Below are positions 28,846-38,200 of a stretch of 64,000 bases of DNA, in pieces. The DNA is from Pollutibacter soli. GTDB taxonomy: Bacteria > Bacteroidota > Bacteroidia > Chitinophagales > Chitinophagaceae. The stretch is from positions 372,001 to 436,000 of the forward strand of contig JARJHS010000001.1 of the NCBI GenBank assembly GCA_029269725.1, in the 5' to 3' direction. The notes below the pieces were generated by a model. That model was not told the DNA's origin, did not search any database, and worked only from the letters and a program-made list of their open reading frames with translations. Positions within the stretch are counted from its first letter, which is position 1; each line of letters opens with the position of its first letter. A program made the position numbers and the translations under genes.

Positions 28846-29561
28846 TCAGCTGTTTTTTCTGCCAGTACAATATTGTTCAAATATAAATCCTGACGATAAG
28901 GGAAAATTTTGCCAGCAATTATTGCAAACAGATTATTTGGAACAAAAACCAGAAATCGGAAAAGAGACCTGACAACCGGAATTTTTCTGACTCTAGAAAT
29001 TATATGAAGATTCCAGTAAACGATTCTAAGCTGAGTGATTGCCTCAATATTTCCCCCGGTTTTGTCCTGGACAAGTATTTTAAATCCATTTGATTCAAAC
29101 ATATATTTCATTGCAAAGGATGTATACCTGGCATAGTCATTTGGAATTTCATGCTCACCATATGCGAATGGACAAGTGACTAATATTCTGCCACCGGGCT
29201 TCAAAACCCGTTTTAGTTCCATGAGAATTTCGGGGAGATTAAATACATGTTCAAATACCTCACTGCTGAATATAGCATCAAAATAATTGTCTTCGAAGGG
29301 TAACGTTTTCCCATCGTAAAAAACGTCGACTTTCTCCTGACTGTATGTTTCACCTTCGCCCTTAAAATCAACGCCTATGTAATTTGATACTTTGAATAAA
29401 TGTTCATATGGTTTTTGGCCACATCCAAAATCCATTAACCGGCCATTAAGGTTTGGCGCATATTGTCTGATTTTACGATAAAGGTTTTGCTTGATCAGAA
29501 ATACGGGACTTGTAATATTTGGATTAAATTCCCTTTCAAGGTTTCTCGCCAGACTCGTCAT
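28842..29561 (-). CDS. Class I SAM-dependent methyltransferase
   Basis: The 239-residue product has the SAM-binding motif I as LMDFGCGQKPYEHLF, followed by the acidic loop (DVFYDGKTLPF) and motif IV in YFDAIFSSEVFEHVFN. Its C-terminal part is hydrophobic and basic, possibly membrane-associated. In this position, first gene of the flippase/glycosyltransferase operon, it is likely to methylate a sugar or a glycan carrier; the substrate is inference. It is divergent from the TylF-type gene with 86 bases between them. Confidence 0.82.
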   Translation of the reverse strand: MTSLARNLEREFNPNITSPVFLIKQNLYRKIRQYAPNLNGRLMDFGCGQKPYEHLFKVSNYIGVDFKGEGETYSQEKVDVFYDGKTLPFEDNYFDAIFSSEVFEHVFNLPEILMELKRVLKPGGRILVTCPFAYGEHEIPNDYARYTSFAMKYMFESNGFKILVQDKTGGNIEAITQLRIVYWNLHIISRVRKIPVVRSLFRFLVFVPNNLFAIIAGKIFPYRQDLYLNNIVLAEKTAE

Positions 29562-29647
29562 ATTGCTATTTTAATTCAATTGTCAGGTACTTAGAATTCC
29601 CCTTGTTTACTTATTTTTGACACTATTCTGATTTCATTAAAAAGTGC

Positions 29648-30406
29648 ATGAAACTACTGAACAAAATCGTAAACAAATTTGGATATACGCTAACCTCGAA
29701 TAAACCCAGTATTCCCCCGGATATTCTTGCAGACCAAGCATTTATCGAAATTTTTAATCAATGCCGGCCATTTACGATGACGTCTCCGGAACGGTTGTTT
29801 TCATTGTATCAATCTGTCAAATATCTGGAAGAAAATAATATACAAGGAGATTTCGTTGAATGTGGGGTTTGGAAAGGCGGTAGCTGTATGTTAATGGCCC
29901 TCACATTACTGAAATTTAAAAACACGTCGAGGAAAATATTTTTATACGACACTTTCGAAGGTATGTCTGCTCCAACAAGCAACGATACTGTGGCAGGAGA
30001 CGGCAGGTTGGCATCTGAACTGTTAAGTTCATCGGATAAAAATGATCCGAATTCAGTCTGGTGTTATTCTACACTTGACGAGGTCAGGGCTAATATCAGC
30101 AAGATTGGTTACCCTTCTTCTAACCTGAAACTTATCAAAGGGAAGGTTGAAGATACCATTCCCGGTGAGATCCCAGCAAGTATCGCTCTTTTAAGATTAG
30201 ATACTGACTGGTATGAATCGACATATCATGAACTCACCCATTTGTATGACCTTCTTGTAAAAAATGGTGTTCTGATTATTGACGATTTCGGATTTTGGGA
30301 AGGGGCAAAAAAAGCAGTTTTACAATTTTTCAACGAAAGAAATTTGCGACCAATAATAAACAGAATTGACGACACGGGAAGAATAATTATAAAGACAGAA
30401 ATCTGA
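29648..30406 (+). CDS. TylF/MycF-family sugar O-methyltransferase
   Basis: The 252-residue product matches the macrocin O-methyltransferase family: FVECGVWKGGSCMLMAL (SAM motif), ARKIFLYDTFEGMSAP-like segment, LLRLDTDWYESTYHEL, and VLIIDDFGFWEGAKKAV, whose Asp residues bind the divalent metal. Characterised relatives methylate hydroxyls of deoxysugars; in Bacteroidota genomes they often sit in surface-polysaccharide loci. It is divergent from the methyltransferase/GT4/flippase operon, consistent with the same role. Base composition is as AT-rich as that operon. Confidence 0.87.
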   Translation: MKLLNKIVNKFGYTLTSNKPSIPPDILADQAFIEIFNQCRPFTMTSPERLFSLYQSVKYLEENNIQGDFVECGVWKGGSCMLMALTLLKFKNTSRKIFLYDTFEGMSAPTSNDTVAGDGRLASELLSSSDKNDPNSVWCYSTLDEVRANISKIGYPSSNLKLIKGKVEDTIPGEIPASIALLRLDTDWYESTYHELTHLYDLLVKNGVLIIDDFGFWEGAKKAVLQFFNERNLRPIINRIDDTGRIIIKTEI

Positions 30407-30438
30407 TCTGAAAAACACTACCTACCGAACTAACCGCT

Positions 30439-33400
30439 ATGAAATACCCCCTTTTTTGGATATTTGTATTTCTATTTTTATTTCAGATTAATGGTATTTG
30501 CCAGGTTAACCTCAATAACGGTCTTGTAGCGCGTTATGCTTTCGATGGAAATTCAAATGATGTATCCGGCAATAATCATCACGGTGTTATTCACAATGGA
30601 ATAGTTCCCGGAATTGATAGATATGGTGCGCAGGGTAAGTCATATTATTTTGACGGTGTTGATGACTATATTTCTGTTGATGATACTGATGGGGATTTTT
30701 CTACTCCTCAAATGAGTATTTCTATCTGGTTTAAAGCGAATGATACCAGACTTCAAAATCTTGTTGGTAAAAGAAATTTTACTGCTGCACCTCCCAGCGG
30801 ACAGCAATTTCAGTTTTTTATTAATTATCCCCCGGCTCCTGGTATTGGCTCAAATATTATTTCTAGTCTTAATGGATGTGGCGACATCACAATAATGAGT
30901 TATACCAATACTGGTGAACCCATCTGTGCACAAAAATGGTACAACGCGGTAATTGTTTTTGACGGCCAGTTTCATAAAATTTACATCAATGGTGTACTCA
31001 AAAAATCGGTAGCGAGTAGTTTTAATTCGATGGCTCTTTGCAATAGTGAGTTGAGATTTGGAAACTGGTGGGAAGGAGACTTAATTCCTTTTAAAGGTTA
31101 CATGGATGATGTGCGTTGGTATAACAGACCGTTGACCAATGACGAGATAGTTGAGTTGTATAAAGATCGCCCTGCCGACATTTCAAGTAGTACAAACTTT
31201 TATTTTGAGCAGCAGATTTGCGATCCGAATAGTTTTCAATTTACAATCAATCAGTCATTTTATAACAACTTCAGGTGGCACTTTGGTGACGGATCACCAG
31301 TAAGTACAATCAGAAATCCAATACATAAATATCCCGGTAATGGTAGTTACGAGGTTTTATTAGTCGCCGGTAGTGGCGCGTGTACTGACACAGTAAGAAA
31401 ATTGCTCTACATCGATTATTTAAAAACAGCTGTCATATCACCCAGGGATACAGTGATTTGTTTGGGGCAGGAAGTAACATTGAAATCTGATAGTGCAACT
31501 CAATACTGCTGGAATGGAACAGTTCAAACCAGGGAACTTACAATCAAGCCCAGTCAGAAGACTTCCTATGTGGTTACTGTCAGGAAGGATGGACCAAATC
31601 TTATTCCGAATGGTAATTTTAGTTCCGGAAATACAGGGTATACATCGGACTACTTTTATAATTCACCCAATGCTGGAACTGGTGAAATTTTCATTGGAAC
31701 CAATCCGCAGGCGTGGAATACGGCGTTCTGTTCAAATTGTGGTGACCATACAAATGGGACTGGAAATTTGCTTATGGTTAATGCACCCCTGGCGCAGGAT
31801 AGTAGAGTTTGGTATCGCAATGCAACGGTATTCAAAAATACAAATTATAGTTTCTCCTTCTGGATTTATACGAATTCCTCAGGCAATCAACCTGCTGTAG
31901 GAGTAAAAATTAACAATCAAATTATCGGTAGCTATTCCACTGTTGCAGGCAACAATGATAAATGGACCCGGGTTTCATTCAACTGGAATTCAGAAAGTGT
32001 GACTGCAGCAGCAATATCAATATTCAGCACAAATCTGTCTACGTCGACTGGAAATGATTTTGGTCTGGATGATATTTCTTTTAATACAACAACTTTAATC
32101 CGGGATTCTGTAACAGTTGATGTGAAAAACAAAATCGGTGCATTAGTTGCGAATCCGGACACAGCAATTTGTCCGGGAGCAAGTTTACAACTGAACGTCA
32201 CGGGTTCGGAAAAAATACGATGGTCTCCATCTACCGATATTTCTGATGCAACCAGTTTGTCGCCAATATTGTTTCCTACGAAAACTACTACTTATGTAGT
32301 ATCGAATATTGATAACTCCATTTGTCCGGCCAGTGACACTGTGGTTGTTACACTGAAAACAAAACCGGCAGTGATAGTTACCAACGATACTTTGTATTGT
32401 GTAGGCAAACCTGGTTTTGCAGGTATTCAAATGAGCTCAGGAGGAGGCGCCAGCTATCATTGGTTTCCTGCCACGGGATTGAGTAATGTCAATATTGCTA
32501 ACCCTATCGCGAATCCAACGGCGACAACTGTTTATAGGGTGTCCGTTACCGGTAGTAATGGATGTATTGATACAGGTGACGTTCAGATTACAGTTTCAGC
32601 ATTTGCGAATGTAAAAGCATCTGCCGATGCAATTCTTTGTTCCGGGAAATCTGCAAATCTTGCGGCGACAGGTGGAACTGATTATCATTGGACTCCCGCT
32701 TTGGGTCTATCATCAAATAGTATCGCCAATCCGGTGGCTACTCCTTCTCAGACTACTTCCTATATTGTTAATTCACCTTCTGCTGGTGCCTGTTCGGGAA
32801 AGGATACGGTTGTTGTTACAGTTAATGCAAATCCAGTAATCAATTTAAGTCCGGGTGATACAATGATTTGTTCCGGAACGACCGTTCAGTTATCGGCAAG
32901 TGGCGGATCTCAATACACATGGTTACCTGCGACCGGATTGTCAAGCAGTTCCATCTCAAATCCGAGAGCGAGTCCAGCAATAAAAACAACGTATGCAGTT
33001 GAGGTGACGGACATCAACGGATGTAAGTCGTCCGGATCTGTTACAATAGATGTGAAACAAACGGTCGCGATAAAAGCCTCCGCGGATCTGACTACGTGTT
33101 ATGGTAAGTCAGTCAATATTTCTGCAAGTGGTGCGTCTGACTACGCCTGGTCGCCATCAACAGGATTGTCGTCTTCAGGTATTGCAAACCCAATCGCCAA
33201 TCCTGCGGTAACTACCAGTTATGTTGTAACATCACCTTCAGCTGGCGTATGTTCAGGAAAGGATACGGTAATAGTTGTTGTGAATCCATTGCCAAAGCTG
33301 AATGTCTCGCCTTCCGAATCTCTTGTGTGTGCGGGTGGCTCAGTTCAATTGAGTGCAGCAGGAGCTGAGAGTTATACCTGGAGTCCCGCGTCAGGTTTAA

Positions 33401-33795
33401 CAAATGCATCTATTGCTAATCCTGTTGCAAAACCACAATTCACTACTAACTATACTGTAAAAGGTATCAGCCCCGATGGTTGTGTGGATAGCTTATCTGC
33501 CAAAGTAATTGTTGGCCCGGCAGGAAAAATATTTGTACCCAATGCATTTACACCGAATGGAGATGGCTTGAATGATTGCTTCAGTGTGAAGTCTGCCGCC
33601 GGCGCAACTTCGTTTGAACTTGCGATATATAACAGGTGGGGGGAGAGAGTCTTCCATTCCAAAGACCCGTTAAAATGCTGGGATGGAACTTATAAAGGAA
33701 ATGTGCAACCCAATGGAAATTTCGCCTACTACCTTAAGGTGATCTCAGATTGCGGAAACATAAATGAAAAGGGTTTGATTACACTAATAAAATAA
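30439..33795 (+). CDS. Surface adhesin-like protein: LamG, PKD, Ig-like repeats and T9SS type B (CHU_C) domain
   Basis: The 1118-residue product has a signal peptide (about 1-21), then a LamG/concanavalin-like domain (about 28-240; GLVARYAFDGNSNDVSGNNHHG, YYFDGVDDYI). A PKD-like domain follows (about 255-325, FRWHFGDGSPVSTIRNPIHKYP), then a jelly-roll segment (about 390-550). Residues about 565-1025 hold six Ig-like repeats of roughly 78 residues, each with C..G..V.LSASG and YTWSPATGLSSSSIANP-like cores. The final 90 residues (FVPNAFTPNGDGLNDCF to the end) are the gliding-motility-associated C-terminal domain, a type B T9SS signal. Expected on the cell surface, binding glycan. Its LamG domain resembles that of the next gene. 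Confidence 0.88.
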   Translation: MKYPLFWIFVFLFLFQINGICQVNLNNGLVARYAFDGNSNDVSGNNHHGVIHNGIVPGIDRYGAQGKSYYFDGVDDYISVDDTDGDFSTPQMSISIWFKANDTRLQNLVGKRNFTAAPPSGQQFQFFINYPPAPGIGSNIISSLNGCGDITIMSYTNTGEPICAQKWYNAVIVFDGQFHKIYINGVLKKSVASSFNSMALCNSELRFGNWWEGDLIPFKGYMDDVRWYNRPLTNDEIVELYKDRPADISSSTNFYFEQQICDPNSFQFTINQSFYNNFRWHFGDGSPVSTIRNPIHKYPGNGSYEVLLVAGSGACTDTVRKLLYIDYLKTAVISPRDTVICLGQEVTLKSDSATQYCWNGTVQTRELTIKPSQKTSYVVTVRKDGPNLIPNGNFSSGNTGYTSDYFYNSPNAGTGEIFIGTNPQAWNTAFCSNCGDHTNGTGNLLMVNAPLAQDSRVWYRNATVFKNTNYSFSFWIYTNSSGNQPAVGVKINNQIIGSYSTVAGNNDKWTRVSFNWNSESVTAAAISIFSTNLSTSTGNDFGLDDISFNTTTLIRDSVTVDVKNKIGALVANPDTAICPGASLQLNVTGSEKIRWSPSTDISDATSLSPILFPTKTTTYVVSNIDNSICPASDTVVVTLKTKPAVIVTNDTLYCVGKPGFAGIQMSSGGGASYHWFPATGLSNVNIANPIANPTATTVYRVSVTGSNGCIDTGDVQITVSAFANVKASADAILCSGKSANLAATGGTDYHWTPALGLSSNSIANPVATPSQTTSYIVNSPSAGACSGKDTVVVTVNANPVINLSPGDTMICSGTTVQLSASGGSQYTWLPATGLSSSSISNPRASPAIKTTYAVEVTDINGCKSSGSVTIDVKQTVAIKASADLTTCYGKSVNISASGASDYAWSPSTGLSSSGIANPIANPAVTTSYVVTSPSAGVCSGKDTVIVVVNPLPKLNVSPSESLVCAGGSVQLSAAGAESYTWSPASGLTNASIANPVAKPQFTTNYTVKGISPDGCVDSLSAKVIVGPAGKIFVPNAFTPNGDGLNDCFSVKSAAGATSFELAIYNRWGERVFHSKDPLKCWDGTYKGNVQPNGNFAYYLKVISDCGNINEKGLITLIK

Positions 33796-33842
33796 GGAAC
33801 AGAAAAATTGAAAACTGTAATTAATAAAACAAACAGGGAACT

Positions 33843-34649
33843 ATGAAAAAGATCATTTTTTATTCCGCACTTCTAATGCTTACCGCAGCGCTGTTCTCAT
33901 GTAAGAAAGATGAATGTGAAGATGTAGTTTGTAAAGAATGTGTAGAATATGTCAAGTTAAAAGATGGGTTGATTGCATATTACAAATTCGATGGTAATGT
34001 TGCAGATTCCAGTGGCAGGAACAATCATGGTACAATTCACGGCGGACTTGCTTATTCCACCGATAAAGCGGGAACAGCTAACAGCGCTGCTGAATTCGAT
34101 GGCGTTGATGACTATGTGATTGCAAATGAAACGAGCAATCTTTCACCTGCTGCAATTACTATCTCTGCTTACTACAACACATCATCGACTGAGATCCAGG
34201 CTTTAGTTAACAAAAGAAAAGACTATACCCTCAACGATGCAGAAAGTAATACCGGTCTGAGCTGGTCCGTGAATGCTCGAAGCGGAATTTATGAAGGTTT
34301 CAATGCAGCACAGTTTGGAGTAGTACCCAACACCGGCAATTGTACAACTTCGGCAGGTATCAATGCGGAAGATCTTGTTTATTCCATGCAGTCCATTCAA
34401 CCCAATAACTGGTACCACATCGTCTGCATTTTTGACAATGGAAGCGAACGCATGTATATCAATGGAGAACTTAAACATGCGATAACACGTCCGTCAACTT
34501 CTTTAAAACAATGTACAGGGGGGCAGTTGGTGATTGGATCTTTCGTGAAAGGCTTTCCCGCGTTTTTCAAAGGAAAGTTAGATGATCTGAGAATTTATGA
34601 CAGAGCGCTGAATGAGCAGGAAATTGCTGAATTGGCAAAAGAATATTAA
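33843..34649 (+). CDS. LamG-domain lipoprotein
   Basis: The 268-residue product has a lipoprotein signal (LMLTAALFSC, Cys 20), a short Cys-rich spacer, and one LamG/concanavalin-like domain covering about residues 38-268. It is a clear paralogue of the LamG domain in the preceding gene: both have G-L-x-A-x-Y-x-FDGN, NNHG-x-IH-x-G, FDGVDDY, a two-Cys hairpin, WYNxVxxFD or WYHIVCIFDNGS, and LDDLRIYDRALNEQEI at the end. Only 47 bases separate them. It probably acts at the outer membrane in glycan binding, with the T9SS-exported partner. A hairpin follows the stop. Confidence 0.85.
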   Translation: MKKIIFYSALLMLTAALFSCKKDECEDVVCKECVEYVKLKDGLIAYYKFDGNVADSSGRNNHGTIHGGLAYSTDKAGTANSAAEFDGVDDYVIANETSNLSPAAITISAYYNTSSTEIQALVNKRKDYTLNDAESNTGLSWSVNARSGIYEGFNAAQFGVVPNTGNCTTSAGINAEDLVYSMQSIQPNNWYHIVCIFDNGSERMYINGELKHAITRPSTSLKQCTGGQLVIGSFVKGFPAFFKGKLDDLRIYDRALNEQEIAELAKEY

Positions 34650-34671
34650 GCAGAATTATTTTTCAAAATGG

Positions 34672-34701
34672 AAAGCGCAACCAATAAAATAGTTGCGCTT
34701 T
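34672..34701 (+). terminator. Probable terminator hairpin after the LamG lipoprotein
   Basis: AAAGCGCAAC (34672-34681) and GTTGCGCTTT (34692-34701) form a perfect 10-base stem with a 10-base loop. The downstream tail is AT-rich but has no long T-run, so this is weaker than the trxA terminator. Confidence 0.6.
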
Positions 34702-34753
34702 ATATTTGAGGCCTTCCTGCAATAGCTTTAATACTTTCTACAATACTTGAAAT

Positions 34754-34780
34754 AAAAAAACCCCGGTACAACTACCGGGG
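34754..34780 (-). terminator. Rho-independent terminator of trxA
   Basis: On the minus strand CCCCGGTA (34780-34773) pairs with TACCGGGG (34768-34761) across a four-base loop, followed by seven T residues (34760-34754). It lies 25 bases past the trxA stop. Confidence 0.9.
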
Positions 34781-34805
34781 TACTATTAATTTTTAATGTC
34801 GTCGA

Positions 34806-35126
34806 TTACGCCATATGTGCTTCAATCTTCTTCAGGAAGTTACCTTTAGGTTGTGCACCTACGAGCTTATCAACCACTTTGCCATCTTTTATGAATAGTA
34901 TAGCTGGAATAGAAGTTATACCGTAGTTGATCGATAATTCAGGATTATGGTCAACATTCACTTTACCGACATTCACCTTCCCTTCATATTCTTTTGAAAT
35001 TTCTTCCACGATCGGACCGATCGCACGACAAGGTCCACACCATTCAGCCCAAAAATCAATCATGGATAATTTTTCAGAAGATAAAACTTCAGTTTGAAAA
35101 TTGTTGTCGTTGAATTCTTTTGCCAT
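34806..35126 (-). CDS. trxA: Thioredoxin
   Basis: The 106-residue product has the thioredoxin active site WAEWCGPCR (Cys 30 and Cys 33), the cis-Pro loop GITSIPAILFIKDG, and the ending FLKKIEAHMA. It reduces disulfides of cytoplasmic proteins using thioredoxin reductase and NADPH. There is no signal peptide. It lies downstream of dnaE on the same strand with a 138-base gap containing a heptad array, and is closed by a strong terminator, so it probably has its own transcript. Confidence 0.96.
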   Translation of the reverse strand: MAKEFNDNNFQTEVLSSEKLSMIDFWAEWCGPCRAIGPIVEEISKEYEGKVNVGKVNVDHNPELSINYGITSIPAILFIKDGKVVDKLVGAQPKGNFLKKIEAHMA

Positions 35127-35148
35127 TGATAGAGTATTTAATTTTTTA

Positions 35149-35218
35149 AGTTGTCAGTTGTCTGTTATCAGTTCACAGTCCTGCTTTTCTATTCAGTTTT
35201 CTGTTTACTGTTTCCTGT
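35149..35218. repeat. Degenerate 7-nt tandem array, ten units
   Basis: Ten consecutive heptads of the AGTTGTC / TGTTATC / TTTCTGT type can be read without a break between dnaE and trxA. This is one of the longest arrays of the family in the window. Confidence 0.8.
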
Positions 35219-35264
35219 AATTTATCAAAGTTAAGTCCAATTTGACATACATGAAGCATTGTCA

Positions 35265-38200
35265 TCAATTGGGGGATATCGTTTCGACTGTTACAGATAA
35301 GTCAGGATTCTCATATAAAAACGCAGCCATTTCGTCATTCATTTCAAAGCCTTTGTCACGACTATGAAATACCACTTGTTTATCACCTTTAAGTTCTTGA
35401 AAAACAAACTTTAAGCGCGCTTTGCCGGGATGCGTTTTAACATTTCTTTCAAGAAATTCCAGCTGCTGTTCGGTGAAAAGATTGGGATTGATATGCAGCT
35501 GCATCTGCCGGGTAAGCGTTTTTCTTATCGTCTCCAGCAAACAGATCTCTGACACCCTGAAATTCCATTCATTCCTGCTTTCCCATTTTTCAAACTTCCC
35601 GGTGATGAAAACGCAGGTACCCGTCACGAAATAATTGGCATACTTCACATAAACATCTCCGAAGAGCGTCAGTTCGAATTTTCCTGAAAAATCTTCCAGG
35701 TTCAATACGCCATACTTCTTACCTGTTCTTGAAAGTTTATGTTGTGAACCGGTGACAAGACAAGCCAGCCTGAAAGGTTTTGTTGGCTGTGGCTGCGTAG
35801 CAATAGACTCTTTGAATTCATTGAAAGCGGCAACAGAAGTGATATCGTAATGCTTCATTTCAAAACGATAGTGATCCAGCGGATGTCCGCTTAGAAACAT
35901 CCCCGTGATTTCTTTCTCCTTATCCAGCAATTCCGTCAATGACCAGGTTGGACAATCAGGAATCTTTGGCGGCGGGATGTCATGCATCACCGGAAGATCA
36001 CCGAACAATGTGTTGGCATTGTTCGTGGACTGACTCTGCCAGATATTTCCGTATTTAATGATTTTTTCCAAGCCAGAAACCGTTTCTCCATCTGCCACAT
36101 GAAAATATTGTGCCCTGTGCAGATCAGGATAAAAATCAAATGCTCCAGCAGTTGCAAGACTCTCCAGCGATTTCTTGTTTGCCGTACGCTGATTGACTCT
36201 TTTCACAAGATCGAAAACGGTTTTAAACGGACCGCGTTTTTTTCTCTCTTCGATAATCGATTCTACAGCGGCTTCACCCACGCCTTTAAGTCCACCCAAC
36301 CCGATACGTATTTCACCTTTGTTATTTACTGCAAAGCCTTTGAGTGATTCGTTGATATCAGGGCCGAGTACTTTCAATCCCATTCGTTTACATTCTTCCA
36401 TGAAAAATGTAATCTTTTCAATATTACCTGCATGATTCAATACCGCAGCCATAAATTCCGCCGGGTAATGTGATTTCAGATAAGCGGTCTGGTAAGCAAC
36501 GAATGCATAACAAGTGGAATGCGATTTATTAAACGCGTATTGCGCAAAGGCTTCCCAGTCTGTCCAGATCTTTTCCAGTTTGTCTACCGCAAAACCTTTA
36601 GCAGAAGCACCCGCAATAAACTGCCCTTTCATTTTATCCAGTACAGCCTTTTGTTTTTTACCCATCGCTTTACGAAGTACATCCGCATCACCTTTACTGA
36701 AACCGGCCAGCTTTTGCGCAAGCAACATTACCTGCTCCTGGTATACTGTAATACCATAAGTTTCGCGCAGGTATTCTTCCATTTCCGGTAGATCATAGGT
36801 GATCGTTTCCCGTCCATGTTTACGATCAATAAAGTTCGGAATGTAAGCAAGCGGACCCGGACGATACAATGCGTTCATCGCAATAAGATCGTCAAACTGG
36901 TCAGGCTTTAATTCACGCAGATACTTCTGCATGCCCGGACTTTCAAACTGAAAGGTTCCGATTGTTTCTCCCTTCTGATATAGTTGAAAAGTCTTTTCAT
37001 CATTCAATGGAATCGTATCGATATCGATTTCCAATCCATAATTTAATTTGATAAGTTCGAGCGCAGTCTTCAGGATATTCAGCGTTCGTAATCCAAGAAA
37101 GTCCATCTTGATTACGCCTGCTTCTTCAATCACACTTCCTTCAATCTGTGTTACCCAAAGGCTCGAATCTTTTGCTGTACAGACAGGAATTAATTCAGTA
37201 AGATCTTTTGGTGCGATAATGATACCCGCCGCATGTATGCCTGTGTTGCGAACAGAACCTTCAAGAATTTCTGCTTCATGTAATACCTGGCTTCTTACAT
37301 CTTCAGTAGCCTTATAGATATCTCTTATCTTTTTTACATTCTCAATTTCATCTGCAGAAAGTGATTCTTTTTCTTCCAGACTTTTCTCACCACTGATAGG
37401 CGCGTGCAGAATTCTTTTCAGAGAAATACCCGGGCGCTCAGGAACCATTTTGGTAAGAATGTTCGACTCTACCAACGGAAGATCCATCACACGCGCCACA
37501 TCTTTGATACTCAGTTTAGCAGCCATTGTGCCATAGGTGATGATCTGCGCCACCTGGTTCTGTCCGTACTTGCCAACAACATAATCGATCACTTTCTGGC
37601 GGCCTTCGTCATCAAAATCAGTATCTATATCCGGCATCGATTTACGATCCGGGTTCAGAAACCTTTCAAAAAGAAGATTGTATTTGATCGGGTCAATATT
37701 AGTGATGCCGACACAATAGGCTACTACGCTTCCCGCAGCGGATCCGCGACCGGGTCCGATGAACACACCGATCTCGCGACCGGCTCGAATGAAATCAGAC
37801 ACGATCAGAAAGTATCCCGCAAACCCCATGGTTCGGATGGTGAACAGTTCAAAACGGATTCTTTCATCGATTTCCGGAGTAATCTCGCTATATCTTTTAT
37901 TGGCACCTTCCCAGGTCAGGTGTTCCAGGTAGTCTTCCTGTGTAGAGAAATTTTTTGGTACTGGGAAATGGGGGAGAAGGATATCTCTTTTCAAATCCAG
38001 CAGTTCAACCTTATCAACAATCTCCCTTGTATTATCGATCGCTTCTTCCAGGTCGGAAAACCCGGAAAGCATTTCATCATGCGTTTTGAAATAAAACTGG
38101 TCATTCGGAAATGCAAAGCGTTTGTTTTTTGCAAGAACATCGTCATCTGTAAACTCTCTCAACGCCGGAGTTGCCAGTTTTTCGCCTGTGTTAATACAAA

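Noticed and set aside
31493-31900. Open frame of 135 codons in another frame of the large LamG protein gene
   Set aside because: Overlaps a clearly coding frame with family domains; the alternative product has no domain.
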